DNA of 64,000 bases from Typha latifolia (lineage: Eukaryota; Streptophyta; Magnoliopsida; Poales; Typhaceae). The notes beneath the pieces are model-generated. The model saw only the letters and a list, made by a program, of their open reading frames with translations. It had not been told where the DNA came from and did no database searches. The stretch covers positions 12,411,096 through 12,475,095 of the forward strand of contig CM034100.1 in NCBI GenBank assembly GCA_019914945.1, read 5' to 3'. This document shows, piece by piece, positions 21,046 through 33,895 of the stretch (positions are counted from its first letter, which is position 1; the number at the start of each line of letters is the position of its first letter). A program made the position numbers and the translations under genes.

Positions 21046-24000
21046 GAAGCTTCATGCCGTTGCTCAACTTGTGATTTTTATTTCTTAATCCTCTCTAGTT
21101 TTCTTTGAAGGATTCATATACCTTTTAATTTCTCTTTTTAATAGAGAGTTAGTTGACATTTGCAGTAAATAATTATAATTCCTTGTTGTTAACATGCTGA
21201 AGAAGTCTTTTTTGTCTCTAGCAACAGTTCATGATGCTGAAGAAAATCTTCACAAGGACAGATAGTTTGTGAAGTGATGTAATCAGTCTGACAGTTAGTT
21301 AAAGACGCCTTAGGGCCCTGGTGGCAAGGTTTTCAATCATGGATATACTCTATCCTGTGCCTGTTGAGGATGCACTCATCTATCTAACCATTTCATTATT
21401 GAAATCCTTGTTCACTAGGATAAATAATTATTATAATACAGGAGTATAGCTGCAAAATTTGATTTCTTGGCTTGCCAGTTTAATCTGCTAACGATCTTTA
21501 CCTTTCTGAAGGTAGCACATATCATCAATATTATTATCTTTCGATGTTTATATGTCTTGCATGAATATAGTGGCACCATTTAGATATACCTACTCTTTAC
21601 TTATTGGATAGATGTAACATGATACGGCAAAGCAGGTAATCCTTTGATGTAAGATCCATGCTTTACAACTCTTTTGGCTGTTTATTTGTTTTCTCCTCTC
21701 TCTTGAGGTATGTTTGATATAATAATTCCATTCAGCTCTTTCAAAGTTCTATTATCTGTTCATTTTCTCCATTTATTTCCTTAGCTTTTCAGTTTTGCAA
21801 GACTACTGACATAGAGAGGGTGTTTTCATATGCTAATCTGCACTCAAATGTTGAAGCGATCAGATTTACCATTACGTATATAAACGGTTAAATAGTTCAT
21901 ATTTGTAGCATAAAGAGTAATGTATCATTTCTGTATTTTTGTACCAGCTTGTCCTTGAACATTTCACATTATGTTTCTGTAATTATGATTCTGAAATTCA
22001 CGGCAGGTTTCCATACTAACTCTAACCCAATTTTGAATATGAGAGTTCACACTTCACATCTTGTTACGTTGGTTGGAAGTTCAAGAATTAGTGACGTTCT
22101 ATTGCCAAAATCACAAGCAGCTGCTACACAAATTGAGGATCTACTGCCTAAATTGCTTATCTTATACTATCTAATCGAACAGTTGACAGAAACAAAAGTC
22201 CTTTTATTTACTTTGGAATTTTTTCTCTTGCTCTTGTGCATCTTTTGCTTTAATCACATGAAGAACAGATAACTGGGGCAAATCTCTGATGAGTTTTCGA
22301 GTTCCTAATCTAAGCAACTCTGCTTCATGTCTGCGAAGCATTCTGAGTGCTGTGAAAAAGATTGATGCAAATGCAGTTGTAGTCATTCATTTAGCATTAT
22401 TTTTGTTTGTCTTACTGTTTATGTAATGGTCATGCAATCCAAACTCGTCGTTGAGCAATATTTCATGTTGTTACAGTTAGATGACAAACTATTCTTTTCC
22501 TAGTTGATTTGTAAATAAATAACTTGTCGTGGCTTTCAAATTCATGCCAATTTACAGAAATGAAACCTCTGGATGATGGGCACTTGCTTGAAATGCTTGA
22601 GGATTATGGATTCTGTATAATATAAAATCGTTGAAATGATGCACTGAAACAGAGAGTAGGGCTGCACTCTGCCCCATGTGAACTTAGATACAGGTTCTAA
22701 TTAAGAAGGTAGAATGCGTATAATATTGATACCAACCGACTTGCAGTCTGTTCGAATCGCGAGTTATTTTATGTAGTTAAGAAAAAATATTTATCAAATA
22801 TTCTTTGGAAGGCAAAAAAATTATAAATCTTCAACTTTTATATTTAGACCATTATCAGATAAGGATTAAATCTAGGTCTAATCTGGTTAGTAAGCTGATA
22901 GTGGTATTGGTGGTAGGCGAGTATCGGCTTGTAGATGATAATGGAGATGGCATCAATGATGGATGGTTAGGTGGATTGATAGTTTAGAGGAGCAGAAAGG
23001 AGAGTAGGCTGCCCTATTTGACTAGGGGTTTGACGGATAAGGGAGATTAGAAACAAGACGACGCCGTTTTGATAGAAGAGAGATATTAATTGGCAAAGAG
23101 GGAGGAGGGAGATTGATGCCGACGGCCAAATTGAGAGGAGAGATACTAGAATGTAAAGACAAAAACCAATTAATTTTTCATTCATGCATATCTAAGATAT
23201 AAACAATAAGACCCAATTTTATAGACATTAAATATAAACAGTCTACCATAGATAGAGTTCGAATTTGGAGAAATTTTAAATACCAAAGTTGTAGATTAAG
23301 AGGTTTTCAATCCATCTAATTAGTTTCTTAAATTTTGAATGTCGAATAAATATCTTTTAAATATTTTTTCAAGATTGCACAGAGTTAAATTTAGCTAATT
23401 ACATAAAATTCTAACGTAATAAGACATAACTAAACTATATAAATATAATAATTAAAATAACTAGACTCATCTATCGAGTCTAATATCCCCTTGATATTAT
23501 ATGATCTGATCTAGTTCATATCAAATATAGTGAAAGAATTGATTCTTGAGTTCTGACTTCTGATGCAGAACATGCTCTTCTGCTAATGCTTTCCCCTTTT
23601 TAGCTTCATACAGTAGATATCTACATATACAGAAAGGTACACCTAGGGCAATTTCAGCTTCAATCGCCTAAGATGACACTTTGTTACTCTGTTTATGTGA
23701 GGTTGGTTAATTTTATCTTCGACGAGGACGAGACAAATGAACACCATTGTGTTTAATACTCTGTCACAGTATTCTCTTTTGATGTTCTTCAGATTCATCT
23801 TACGTATAATATTAGATGGTTTGTCATGTACTATGGTTGTGTTAAACTGTAGTAATCGATAATATAATGGTAGGCAATGGTAGTTCTCTGAAAAGGAATC
23901 GTCCATGGCAGTTTTTGAGGCAAGTATGGGTCCAGTTATTACATATTTCAAGCCTTTAGTATAATTAAAGATATGATATATATCATTGATACATGTTCGA

Positions 24001-24753
24001 ATCGTGGATTGATTCCTCTGTGTTAGTTGCCTTTTGGTTAGTTAGTTTTAGAGAAGTTTACATATAACACTCTAATTTTCTTTTAATAAAATTATAATTT
24101 ACACATTATATTTTTATTATTTAAAATCGAGTCCTATGATTTAGAGAATATGCTTAGAAAACACCTTAAATTAGATTTGAATTAACACCATAAGAATATT
24201 ATTAAGTAAAAATATTTTATTTTTAAAATAATTAAAATGCTCTTATTTTTAAAACGGGCTAAAATACCTATGTATGACTTGGTTGATGATATTTTTATAA
24301 TTTTTTAGTATAGTTAACTTAGCCTAAATGTTTAGTTGAGTTTAACTAACAAATCTAATAACATGATATTTTTTATACATATTTACTAAATTTAGAGCTC
24401 AATTTATAAAGGATGAAAATAGAGAATATGAATTATAATTTTGTTAAGACACAGAGCATATTATATACAAATTTCCCATGGTTTTAAAATTCAGATGGTG
24501 CTAAATATTGACTATGAGAACAAAAAATTGAAAGCTCCACTAAGTTGCAGCTTAATTCTTAGTAATAATACATAGAACATATCAAATATTACCGTAATAA
24601 ACCACACATGCTAAGATGATCATCGCCAAATAATGGATCCGAATTTGGAAATAAGTTTGTCACTGCATCTTAAAGAACAAAAGAAAAATATATACTGAGA
24701 ACTACTAGCTCCATTAATGGCCAGCTTGCTAAGTACGTACAGTACAACCTTCA
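21046..24753. other. AT-rich intergenic sequence with exon-like islands
   Basis: Mostly AT-rich, no complete gene. Two plus-strand islands look exon-like: 22012-22160, after an AG acceptor (GGCAG), reads RVHTSHLVTLVGSSRISDVL without stops; 22272-22378, after GAACAG, reads NWGKSLMSFRVPNLSNSA. I cannot assign a family. The remainder, 22700-24750, shows nothing that I recognise. Confidence 0.35.
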
Positions 24754-25242
24754 TCATGGAACCTCTTCAATGGTGTCCAACGCCGGCATCCACGACCGTT
24801 GTCTCGACATCCGCACACTGAGGCTTACACTACTATTGGGCTCTTCCACTTGCTTGGTTTCCGGAGGAAACAAGCAGAAGTCACCTAGGGTTGGAATCGT
24901 CTTCACAATGTTGTTCTTCTTGGACCCTGATTTCCGCACTGCTCCAGAAGCCCTGCATGAGAGAGTTGACATCTCCTCCTCAGTGAGCACCGAGTAGAGC
25001 ATGTCCATTGGCAGGAGGAAGTAGACATGGTCCTGCTCGAGCTCGTCGTCGGCCGCGAGCCCCGGAATGCGACAACCGACGTTCAGATGGTCGGAATCAC
25101 AGACGAACTGCCCAGGGTTGTCGAACATGAGCTCTGCCACTCGCACTGTGTGCGTGTACTCTTCGATTAAACCGTCATTGCTGATGACTTTAGTTGGTCT
25201 CGGGTAGACGGCGCAGGGTGTGCATGATGCAGTGTTACCCAT
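24754..25242 (-). CDS. PADRE-domain (DUF4228) protein, single exon
   Basis: A 162-aa protein starting MGNTASC. Gly2 is a likely N-myristoylation site and Cys7 a possible palmitoylation site, suggesting membrane attachment. The pattern that follows is typical of the plant DUF4228/PADRE family: a small Cys-rich start, VISNDGLIEEYTHTVRVAEL, then PGQFVCDSD, and the hallmark LEQDHVYFLLPMDMLYSVLTEEEM. A Ser/Arg-rich disordered tail carries SVSLSVRMSRQRSW and ends DTIEEVP. PADRE genes in plants respond to pathogens and abiotic stress, but the biochemical role is not known. Length and single-exon form agree with the family. It is transcribed away from a CT/GA microsatellite at about 25418-25432 in its presumed leader. 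Confidence 0.9.
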   Translation of the reverse strand: MGNTASCTPCAVYPRPTKVISNDGLIEEYTHTVRVAELMFDNPGQFVCDSDHLNVGCRIPGLAADDELEQDHVYFLLPMDMLYSVLTEEEMSTLSCRASGAVRKSGSKKNNIVKTIPTLGDFCLFPPETKQVEEPNSSVSLSVRMSRQRSWMPALDTIEEVP

Positions 25243-25600
25243 GAGATCGAAGGGAGGAAGTCAGCGGGACAGTTGTTTGTTTGTTTAGAGCTAGTGATCA
25301 AGAAGATGACATGAAGTCTACTACAAGGGAAATGAGAAGGTTAGAGATACTTCTCTGTCCACTTGTAAGAAATATATGGAAGTTGGAGAACAGAGACAAA
25401 AGCTATCTAGAGGGGGAGAGAGAGAGAGAGAGATTTGGCAAGGAGTCGCTTTTGGTGGATAATATTTTAATAAGGGGAGCACATGGTGAGGGAGTTTGGC
25501 GTAGGTCATGCATGAACAAGGACAAAATAATAGAAGGAATAGTAGAGTAGGAGGGTTAGAGAAAGGGAGAGAAGACAGAGCGTCAATCAAGAGGACGAAT
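25243..25600 (-). promoter_or_regulatory. Presumed promoter/leader of the PADRE gene
   Basis: Immediately upstream (minus strand) of the PADRE start codon. It contains a (GA/CT)n microsatellite at about 25415-25432 that reads as CT on the coding strand, like the pyrimidine patches common in plant leaders. No unambiguous TATA box was found. Confidence 0.4.
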
Positions 25601-25779
25601 CCTTCATTTGTTTGGCCAAGTGATCACCAAAGCTTAGAGCACACACAACAACGTTTGTGACCCCTCATCTAAATGGAGAAAATTTATGATAACAACTAAC
25701 ATATCAACCCTAAGCTTCACCTGTTCCCCTGTTTGGCATAATAGTTGACATGCGTCAGGTTGAAGCTTTTTTTCCTTTT

Positions 25780-25822
25780 CTTCTTCTTCTTCTTCTTCTT
25801 CTTCTTCTTCTTCTTCTTCTTC
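25780..25822 (+). repeat. (CTT)n microsatellite
   Basis: An uninterrupted CTT/TTC trinucleotide repeat of about 14 units. On the minus strand it encodes a poly-Glu open frame that I regard as an artefact. Confidence 0.95.
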
Positions 25823-27940
25823 CTGAAAATAGATTGGTATAACTCTGTGTAGTAGGTTGTCACAGCATGTTTGGATGCTCTGCATTTAAAATCTATTGTA
25901 TCAGAAAAAAAAAACTTGGAGAATTTGAATGGTCAATCAGGTGATTACTTAATATATTTTTTAGAATTAATTTAGGTATGATGTTTCGCATTTGAAGTTA
26001 ATCCTGGAGTAACTAATGTGAATTTGTCTCTCACAAACCCATCTATCTTCCCCTCGTATCAACCTAACAAACCCAATCCTCCAACGCCACTACTCAAATA
26101 TATCATAGCGGTTGAGCCCGTAAATAGGAGATGGGAGAAGGAAAATGGGTTTCATAGATTTGTTTCTAACGATATTCAATGGGAGAAGGAAAAAACTTAT
26201 AATGGCCATGTGTGAACAAGAGGGTTAATTTGATTGCGGATTGGTTGTGTAAGAGGGGAAGAGCACTGCTGATGAGGAATTAATACAAGGCCGAGTTGCT
26301 GGGCAGACAGAGAGGGAGAGAGAGGAGCAGAGGGTTCGGCAGAAAAGAGCTATAATTAGCTAGTTTTCCAAAGTTTTTAAAGAAAATTACACTATGACTA
26401 AGTGGATTTTTTAGTTTAACCTAAAACTCAGTGTGTAATAAATTTTAAATATATTTTAACAAATGATTAAAATACTCTTTGAAGCAGATGAATGTGGAGA
26501 GCAGAGGGTGGAGAAAATGATTGAAATAATAGGGACTAAAGTGATAAATTTTCAAAGGAAAAATAATAACTAGATTTTGTTAATAAATATTAAATATTAA
26601 ATGGAAGACGAGAGAAGAGAGGAATAAGTATTAATAAACTAGTAATAAGCTTATGTTTGTTCCACAACCAGAAGGGCTAGATCATAAATTTATGTTAAAA
26701 GTCTTTGTAAAGTTTTAACACCTTTCTAGCTATCGAAAACAGTTCACAAAACTCTCATTTCCAAGATGAAGAAGCATCGTTTATTTCTCAATCTTGGGAT
26801 TAACTTTACTCCATAGTTCTTGAGATGCATTCAAGTTTTAACAAAAAAGTTTGTATTCCCATTCGAAATGTAAAAAAGGCCTGTACTTTGAGCTATTTAT
26901 TCGGCTTCCCATATATATTTTTCCTTGATATAAAACATTATAAGTGAAATCTAAGCTACCACTCAATAGTAGAATGACATTAAAAACTAGATTTGAACTT
27001 GCATGCATCTATTTGCTTCTTCTCAAAACCTTAGTCCAACCTAATACTGATAGCAGCACAGAATTTAACTGAAAGTTATTCTGCTAGCTTATTGATTTGC
27101 AAATTAATAAGATATTATACTTATTAATTGTATACATGGTAGCTGTAACCTGAACTATAGTATGTTTTGTCTAATCATTTAGGAGAATCTTACAAAACCT
27201 AATAAGCTACTTATTAATATAATCCAGAGATTTCGGTGGGTAGTGTTAGGAAGAAGGCTGCAGAAGTCATGATTAGAGAATAGAGAGAAGAAGAAGATGG
27301 TCTTTCTAAATAAATATGAGGAGGTTTTTTGATCAAAATGGTTGGTGGAGAATCGATGTCATTGTAGTCAAATTAGTCGAAGTACCAAACTACAAAGTTT
27401 AACTACTACCTTTAAACAAATTTATGTTTTCTGCTTAGGGAATTGAAATTGATGTTTGCTATTAAAAATTAGGTCATATACTTGGCTCGGTAGCCATCTT
27501 TGTATTCATTGTTTTCTAGTGATAATTGCTACATTAGCGATTCAAGGATCTTCAAGTTCAGCTCAAAATTAATTTGAAGCCACTATATGATGTTCAACCT
27601 CACTTGGCGAAATTCAAGTCCATTACAATTCAAGTTCAAGCTGAGCTCGAGCCTTAAACGAGGCGATTTATATAAGGTTCAATTATTTCAAGCCTAAATC
27701 GAGTCTTGACTCAAAACTTGATTTAAGCTTGAATTGAATAAGGCTCAATCGAGCTTTAAGTAGAGGGAATCTTATGAGATGGATTAAGATTATAGATGAG
27801 ATCCAATAGTTTAAAACTATACATAGTAGATAATACGTTAGTATATAAATTAAATAAAGTCATATTGATTCAAGCCTCTAGAGTTAAACTATACATAATA
27901 CAACTTTCTAAAGTGATGAGCACTTCCTCCGTCGGTCCCT
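25823..27940. other. AT-rich intergenic sequence
   Basis: No gene recognised. Purine-rich patches occur near 26300 and 27260-27330. At 27590-27760 repeated GAGCTCGAGC/CAAGCTGAGCTCG words recall the subterminal sequence of hAT-like elements, but I could not locate termini or a target duplication. Confidence 0.4.
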
Positions 27941-27949
27941 CTTGCCTAT

Positions 27950-28503
27950 GGACTACTTCTGTGTGATCCTTTTTGTCCTAGATCCCCCACTCCCCGGCTA
28001 TTAGGTCCCTCTAAGGATGCCATGCCTCTCATTGCTCATACAACCAAGGTGTCTCATCACTTTCATATGGCTCCTTGCTGCAATAGGATGAGGGGTGTTT
28101 ATAGGATCCGTCACAATAGCTTCAGAGCAAGAAGAATAGAGGTTTAAATTTCATTGTAAGTTTTTAGGTCTTACCCTTGAGATCAAGAAAAAGTGGGTTC
28201 CATTGGTAGTCATCATAGATATGATGACCTGATTCTTCATGTTCAAGTTCCTTGATGAGGATGACATGGTCCATGTGCTTACTAGTGGTCCTTGGACTTT
28301 CTAGGGTCATATGCTAAACCTCATTTTGTGGTAACCAAGCTTCCAACATTTGAGGAAGGAGATAACTACTGCCCTTATTTGGATATATTTCGTGGATCTT
28401 TCGTTTGATTATTAGTTGCTCAGCATTCTTATGGATGTTGAGAACTTCGGTCGGCCTCTGAAGTTTGACACTTATACCTAGGCAAGGGTATGAGGTATGA
28501 TTG
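27950..28503 (+). pseudogene. LINE ORF1, 5' portion
   Basis: Multiple stops and frameshifts, but the DUF4283-like block typical of plant LINE ORF1 is clear: FKFLDEDDMVHVLTSGPWTF at about 28238-28300, then GHMLNLI, ALIWIYF and VENFGRPLKFDT up to the junction with the chromovirus LTR at 28504. Confidence 0.7.
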
Positions 28504-29157
28504 TGTTACAAATCGGATTAATGAGAGAGTAAGATTGTGTATTTGGATTGAAGGGAGTTCTTGATGTGATGGAAGGAATAAAAGAGGGATGATATAGGGT
28601 TAGGGATATTTGCGATTAGAGAAGAGATTTGGACGAAGGGGAAGAAGGGGTCGCTTCTAGAAAAAGTAGGGCCATGACAGACGAGGAGAAGGATCTAAAC
28701 ACTGTAGGCTAGGAGACGATATGAAGTTAGGGCAAGAAGAAGAATAAGAAGAGAGAGAGATAGGGAGAAAGAAGATGGATTCATAACATAACCCAACTAG
28801 GGTTCACTCCATAATATTTAGAGGCTACCCTTTGAACCCAAGCAATAAAAACAAAGCCTTAAAAACCAAGTGTTCTCGCTGCGGCGCGTTTGAACATGTC
28901 CAAGGCAGTTCGAACACAAAATCTCGTTCTCTGTCTTTGCAAATGCATGCAGGCATTCGAACGGGTGTGTTCGGACGAGCTCGAGACCGTTCGAACGCAC
29001 AAATTTTGTTCTCTATTTTTGTGAACGCGTGCAAACGTTTGCATAGTGCGTTCGAATGCGGTTCCAAGCGTTCGAACCCCTCCCCCAGCAAAAAGTCTTA
29101 TTTTCCAAAGCAAATTTATTTCTTTCGATACAACTTGATCCAGCTATAGTTGTATCA
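28504..29157 (-). repeat. 3' LTR of the 6-kb chromovirus
   Basis: Minus-strand start TGATACAAC at 29157, end TTTGTAACA at 28504. It aligns along its length with the LTR at 33896-34500. It carries several GTTCGAAC motifs (about 28915, 28955, 28990, 29048, 29070) although its overall sequence is a different family from the LTR at 11390. Confidence 0.9.
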
Positions 29158-29194
29158 ATCCATTACGCTTCTGTTATCTTGACCTCAAGGTGAG

Positions 29195-32100
29195 AAAAGC
29201 GTTCCATGATGTCCTCCTTAGACTCCCATATCGCCTCATCAAAATACCGTCCGTGCCATTCCACTAAGATCTCAGTCTCTAGTCGACCTCCCCAATGTCG
29301 CCTTCGTCTCGCCAACACACACACTGGCTCGTATGCCTAGATCTCCTCCATTGGATCAGGTATATGTGTGCTCACCGCCCAATCTACCCCTAATCTCGCT
29401 CGCAGTAGCGATATATGAAACACGGGATGAACCCGAGATCCCTCCGGCAACTCCAGTCTGTACACTACCGGTCCCACTTGCTTCAATAAGCAAAACGGTT
29501 CAAAATACTGATACACTAACTTGGGATCGCGTACTGGACGTGGGGTAACTTGCTGGTATGGCTGAGCTCGCATGAATACAAGGTCTCTAACCTCAAACTC
29601 TAACTCTCGATGTCAGTGATCATATACTTGTTTTATGCGGTTCTCAGCCGCTATCATGTGCTCCCATAACCTATGTAGAACCACATCTCGATCTGCTAAC
29701 TCTATCTCTGTCTCTGTCCTCACTGCTGATGCCTTCGGGTTGTACGTCCTTAGGGTAGGTGGTGGTCTACCATACACTCTCTTGAATGGTGTCATCATGA
29801 TTGTGCTGTGAAACGCAGTATTATAGGACCACTCTGCCCACGGTAAGTAGTCGAGCCATCTTCTCGGTCTCTCGCCCATAAAGCACCACAGGTACTGCTC
29901 TATGCTCCGGTTCACCACCTCAGTTTGGCCATCTGTTTGTGGGTGATAGGCTAAACTAAGGTTTAATCAAGTTCCTTGGAGTGTGAAGTACTTACTCTAA
30001 AAGTCACTAATGAAGACTCGATTTCAATCGGATACAATCGAACGCGGCATGCCATGAAGCTTGGCAATGTCGCGCACGAATACCTCTGCCACCATCCTTG
30101 CTAAATATGGGTGCGCCAGGACTGAGAAAGTGAGCATACTTGCTCAACCTATCTACTACAACAAATATGACTAAGTACCCCCTCATAGAAGGTAAGCCCT
30201 CAATAAAATTCATAGAGATGTCCTCCCAAATCCTCTCTGGCACGAGCAATGATTGGAATAATCCGGCTGGCCTCAGTGAGTTGGTCTTTGCCCGTTGGCA
30301 TATCTTCCAAGTGCGTATGAATGCCGTTAGCTCCTGTCGTACTCTAGGCCCCGTACAACTTTGTAGTAGTCTCTTGTGAGTCCATAGGAGTCCCTTGTGT
30401 TCTGCCTCAAGGATGGAATGAAAATGTTCCATCACTCTTCGTTGTAGGCCTACGTCCGCAGGTATCCAAATGCGCCCATGGTCCAATATCAATCCGCCTC
30501 GGCTCATAATTCCAAGATAACTCGTGGGGGGGTCATCTTCCTTCTCCTGCAAGATTCTCAAGATATATGGATCAGTTGCACCTGTGGCTCATATGCCATC
30601 TAAGAAGGGAAAGACAGGCACGGACAGGGTCGCCAGTTCGGCCAATTCAGGTTGTCGAGATAGTGCATCTGCTGCCTTGTTCTCCGTTCCTTTTTTGTAT
30701 TGCAGCTCATAGTCATACCCCAATAGCTTGGTGATCCACCTCTGCTGTGTAGGCGTGTGAATCCTTTGCACCATAAAATAAGGTAAGCTCCTCTGATCTG
30801 TTCGGATCACAAATCGTCTTTTGATCAAATAGGGTTTCCACCTCGTCACGGCATGTAAGATAGCGAGCATCTCTCACTCGTAGGTGGATAGCTATTGTGA
30901 CCTCTCGGTCAAGGCTTTGCTAAGGTAAGCAATGAGCCTTCCAGTTTGCATCAATATAGCTCCTATGCCTGCTCCTGACGCGTTGCTCGATCACGAATTG
31001 CTTGGTGAAGTTGGGTAGTGCCAATATCGGTGCGATCGCCATTATTGTCTTCGGCTTCTCGAATGCCTTTGTAGCTACATCAGTCCATTCAAAGGCATCC
31101 TTTTTCAGTTAGGTTGTCAGTGGTGCTGTAATCTTCCCATAGTTGGCCACAAACCTGCGGTAGTAGCTCGTTAAACTAAGGAAACAACGTAGCTCTCGTA
31201 CCGTCTTCAGTTGTGTCCAGTTGAGCATGCACGCCACCTTGCTTGGGTCAGTTGCAACTCCCTCCACTAAAATGATGTGCCCTAAGTATTCCACTCATCG
31301 CTCACCTTATAGCCATTTACTCCGCTTCACTTTGAGAGAGTGATCCCTCAAGAGTGCCAATATGGACCGTAGATGAACCAAGTGCTCCTCCTAAGTCTTG
31401 TTGTATACCAAAATATCATCGATGCATTCGTCAACCCAAATGGCATCACTCAAAACTCATAATGTCCATCATGAGGTCCGAACGCCGTTTTGTGGACGTC
31501 CTTAGCACGCAATCGGATCTAGTGGTACCTTGCACAAAGGTCCAACTTGCTGAAGTATGATGCTTCCATCAACTCGTCCAGCAACTCTTCTATGACTAGT
31601 ATGGGGTATCTATCTTTGATGGGTATTGTGTTCAGTGTGCGGTAATCTATGCAGAAACGCCAGCTATTGTCCTTTCTCACTAATCGAACTGGTGAGGAAT
31701 AGGAGCTCCAACTTGGTTGAATAATGCCCTGCTCTAACATTTCCACAACCGGCCTCGAGATTTCTTCCTTCTGGATGTGTGGAAAGCAGTAGGGCCATAC
31801 ATTGGCCGGTTCGGCCCCCGATACAATCTCGATCCTGTGATCCGCATGCCTGGTAAGTGGCAGCCCTCATGGAGCCTCAAAAAGTCTAGAAAAGTTAGCT
31901 AATAAGCAATCCAAATTAAGACGAGTATCTAAGTCAAAGACGACTCCAAGCTCCATATGCACCAGCTGAAAGAAGTAGGTAACTTTGCCTATCCGTGGAG
32001 CTCCAACCAATGGCCATAAGGAGGGGCTCATTTGCGTGCGAACTCCCTCGAGTCGTACCACACATTTATCTCTCCAAAATATGAGTCTCATATGTGAAAA

Positions 32101-32600
32101 ATCAAATGTGACGGGACTGAGACTCTATAGCCACTAGGTGCCTAGCATGATGTCAGCTCCTCAAAATGCTAGCGGGTACAAGTCTAAGGTGAAGCTATGT
32201 CCCTACACCCATATCACCACTCCTCGACAAATGCTGTCAGCTCTAAGGTGGGTGCCATCGCTGATGGTCACATCAAATTTGATAGTAGACTCGACCTTGA
32301 GTCTTATACTCGGTACCAATCTCTCGTCTAAAAAGTTATGTGTGCTCTCCGTGTCAATAAGGATGTGTACACACAGCTTTTGGACGAGCCCATCTACTTG
32401 TAGGGTCTTTGGGGACACTAATACCAGAGTATGCATGCATCGAGATCTTAGTTTGCATATCATCCTCCACTATCTCCTTAAGCTCCTCTTTGACTACCTC
32501 CTTTGTGACGTCTCCCTCAACCTCTTCGTCATAGTTGTCGATCAACATGACATTGCCTGTAGCCTTAGCGCATTGATGCCCCAGAGTGTAGCGCTCATTG
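29195..32600 (-). pseudogene. Chromovirus pol with chromodomain, broken
   Basis: Protease at 32203-32463 reads LIDTESTHNF, so the catalytic DSG/DTG has become DTE. Reverse transcriptase blocks lie at 31109-31746; near 31400-31440 VMPFGLTNA runs almost directly into DDILVYN, so about 25 residues including part of the catalytic loop are deleted. RNase H at 30589-30870 has IRTDQRSLPYF and the ADALSRQPE end. Integrase at 29613-30561 has a zinc finger in which the first Cys of CxxC is Trp (WKICQ), and VVDRLSKYAHF. The C-terminal module at 29337-29573 leads into a chromodomain at 29195-29340 (EILVEWHGRYFDEAIWE) interrupted by one TAG. Confidence 0.85.
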
Positions 32601-33866
32601 CACCAAAAACACAAGCCCTTGGCTCGTTTTTAATCCACCTGCGCTTGGAACAAGGACTGACCTTTGGGTTACATACCTTCTCCTTTGAACTCGGTCATCG
32701 GTCTCGAGGTACCCCGCTGTCTAAAAGAGGGCGCCAGTGGTTTTGTCATGGAACTGGAACCATCGATTATGGGTGCCATTCGTGGCATATATCGGCTATC
32801 CTTCGATGTCCAATTCGTCCTCATAACTTCTTTTAAAGCAGTATACTTCTGTTCCATCCTTGTGGCAATTTCGAAAGCTTGTATCAATCTTCAATGCTTC
32901 TTGTGGCCACCTTGGAAAGCAACGACTGCTAAGATGCTCAAAATCTTCTTGATATACTGCCACAGTAGTCTTTTGTGTCAAATTAGAGAGTGTAGCACCA
33001 TAATCTTCATATCCAACCATCCCAAGCCGTCGAGCTAATGCAAAAGTGAATGCCGTCCAATTGTCGAACGGTTGGTGAGCATGCATTGATTGGTACCAAT
33101 ATAAGGCTGTATCTTCTAAATAAAAGCTCACAATAGGTACATTAGCTTCTTCCGGCATGCCATGACATGAAAAGTACTATTCGGCATGAAAGATCTAATC
33201 AATAGAATTACCTCCATTAAATTTTGAAAATTTCAGCTGAGCGGATCGCCTATGGAGGCCATAATCGCGTCCATTGTCTGTTAGGGGATCCATCTTCACT
33301 GCTGGCGGATGAAGGATGTGAATCTCCGGACCATGACGTCTCCTTTCCTCTTCCTTGCGAGTAACCACATGTTCATCATCATATAGCCACGTTGCTCTCG
33401 ATTCGCCCTTGCCATGGTGATGATCGTTTCTTCCCCCATCCACGCCATGGTTCACTCCCGGTGGGGCCGAGTATGGTATCCTTGGCCTAGGAGGGTTGGG
33501 CAATAATGCGTCTATCTGCCCTAGAAAAACTCTTGTCGTCGTTGGAGCTTGGTTGGCCACTGGTGTACTTGCGGCTGGTTCCTCTAGTGTTAGTTCTTTG
33601 CACGATATTATACGGATCTCCTCACGTAGAGATTGCACAAGGGATTTTTGTATTCACTGTTGATGGTCCATCATCTTTTGTTGTTGGTCCATCATTTGTT
33701 GAAGAACCGTTGTAACATTAGGATCGAGCGGCATGGAAAGAGGCACACTTAGCATGGTGCTGGTGCTAGCATCGCTGTTGCTGCTTGCGATTGCCGGAGC
33801 GCTTGGATCTGGTTTCGAGTTGGCATCCGTCATCCCGCGCTTTGCCATCGACCTTGTGTTAGTCAT
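32354..33866 (-). pseudogene. Chromovirus gag, broken
   Basis: Starts MTNTRSMAKRG at 33866, 16 bases after the primer binding site (minus strand). The N-terminal Gln/Met-rich helix, the gag core (LEDTALYWYQSM at about 33060-33130) and a CCHC zinc knuckle CFWCNERYTLGHQC at about 32570-32612 are in order but in different frames, so at least three frameshifts or stops have accumulated. Confidence 0.8.
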
Positions 33867-33881
33867 AGTTTGAGAATCGGT

Positions 33882-33894
33882 GGCTCTGATACCA
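33882..33894 (-). other. Primer binding site (tRNA-Met)
   Basis: Minus strand reads TGGTATCAGAGCC, a perfect match to the complement of the plant initiator tRNA-Met 3' end, adjoining the LTR end. Confidence 0.95.
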
Positions 33895-33895
33895 C

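Noticed and set aside
25634..25885. Poly-Glu protein on the minus strand
   Set aside because: Produced by the CTT microsatellite.
32138..32836. 232-codon plus-strand frame
   Set aside because: Lies antisense to the chromovirus protease/gag and has no recognisable domain.
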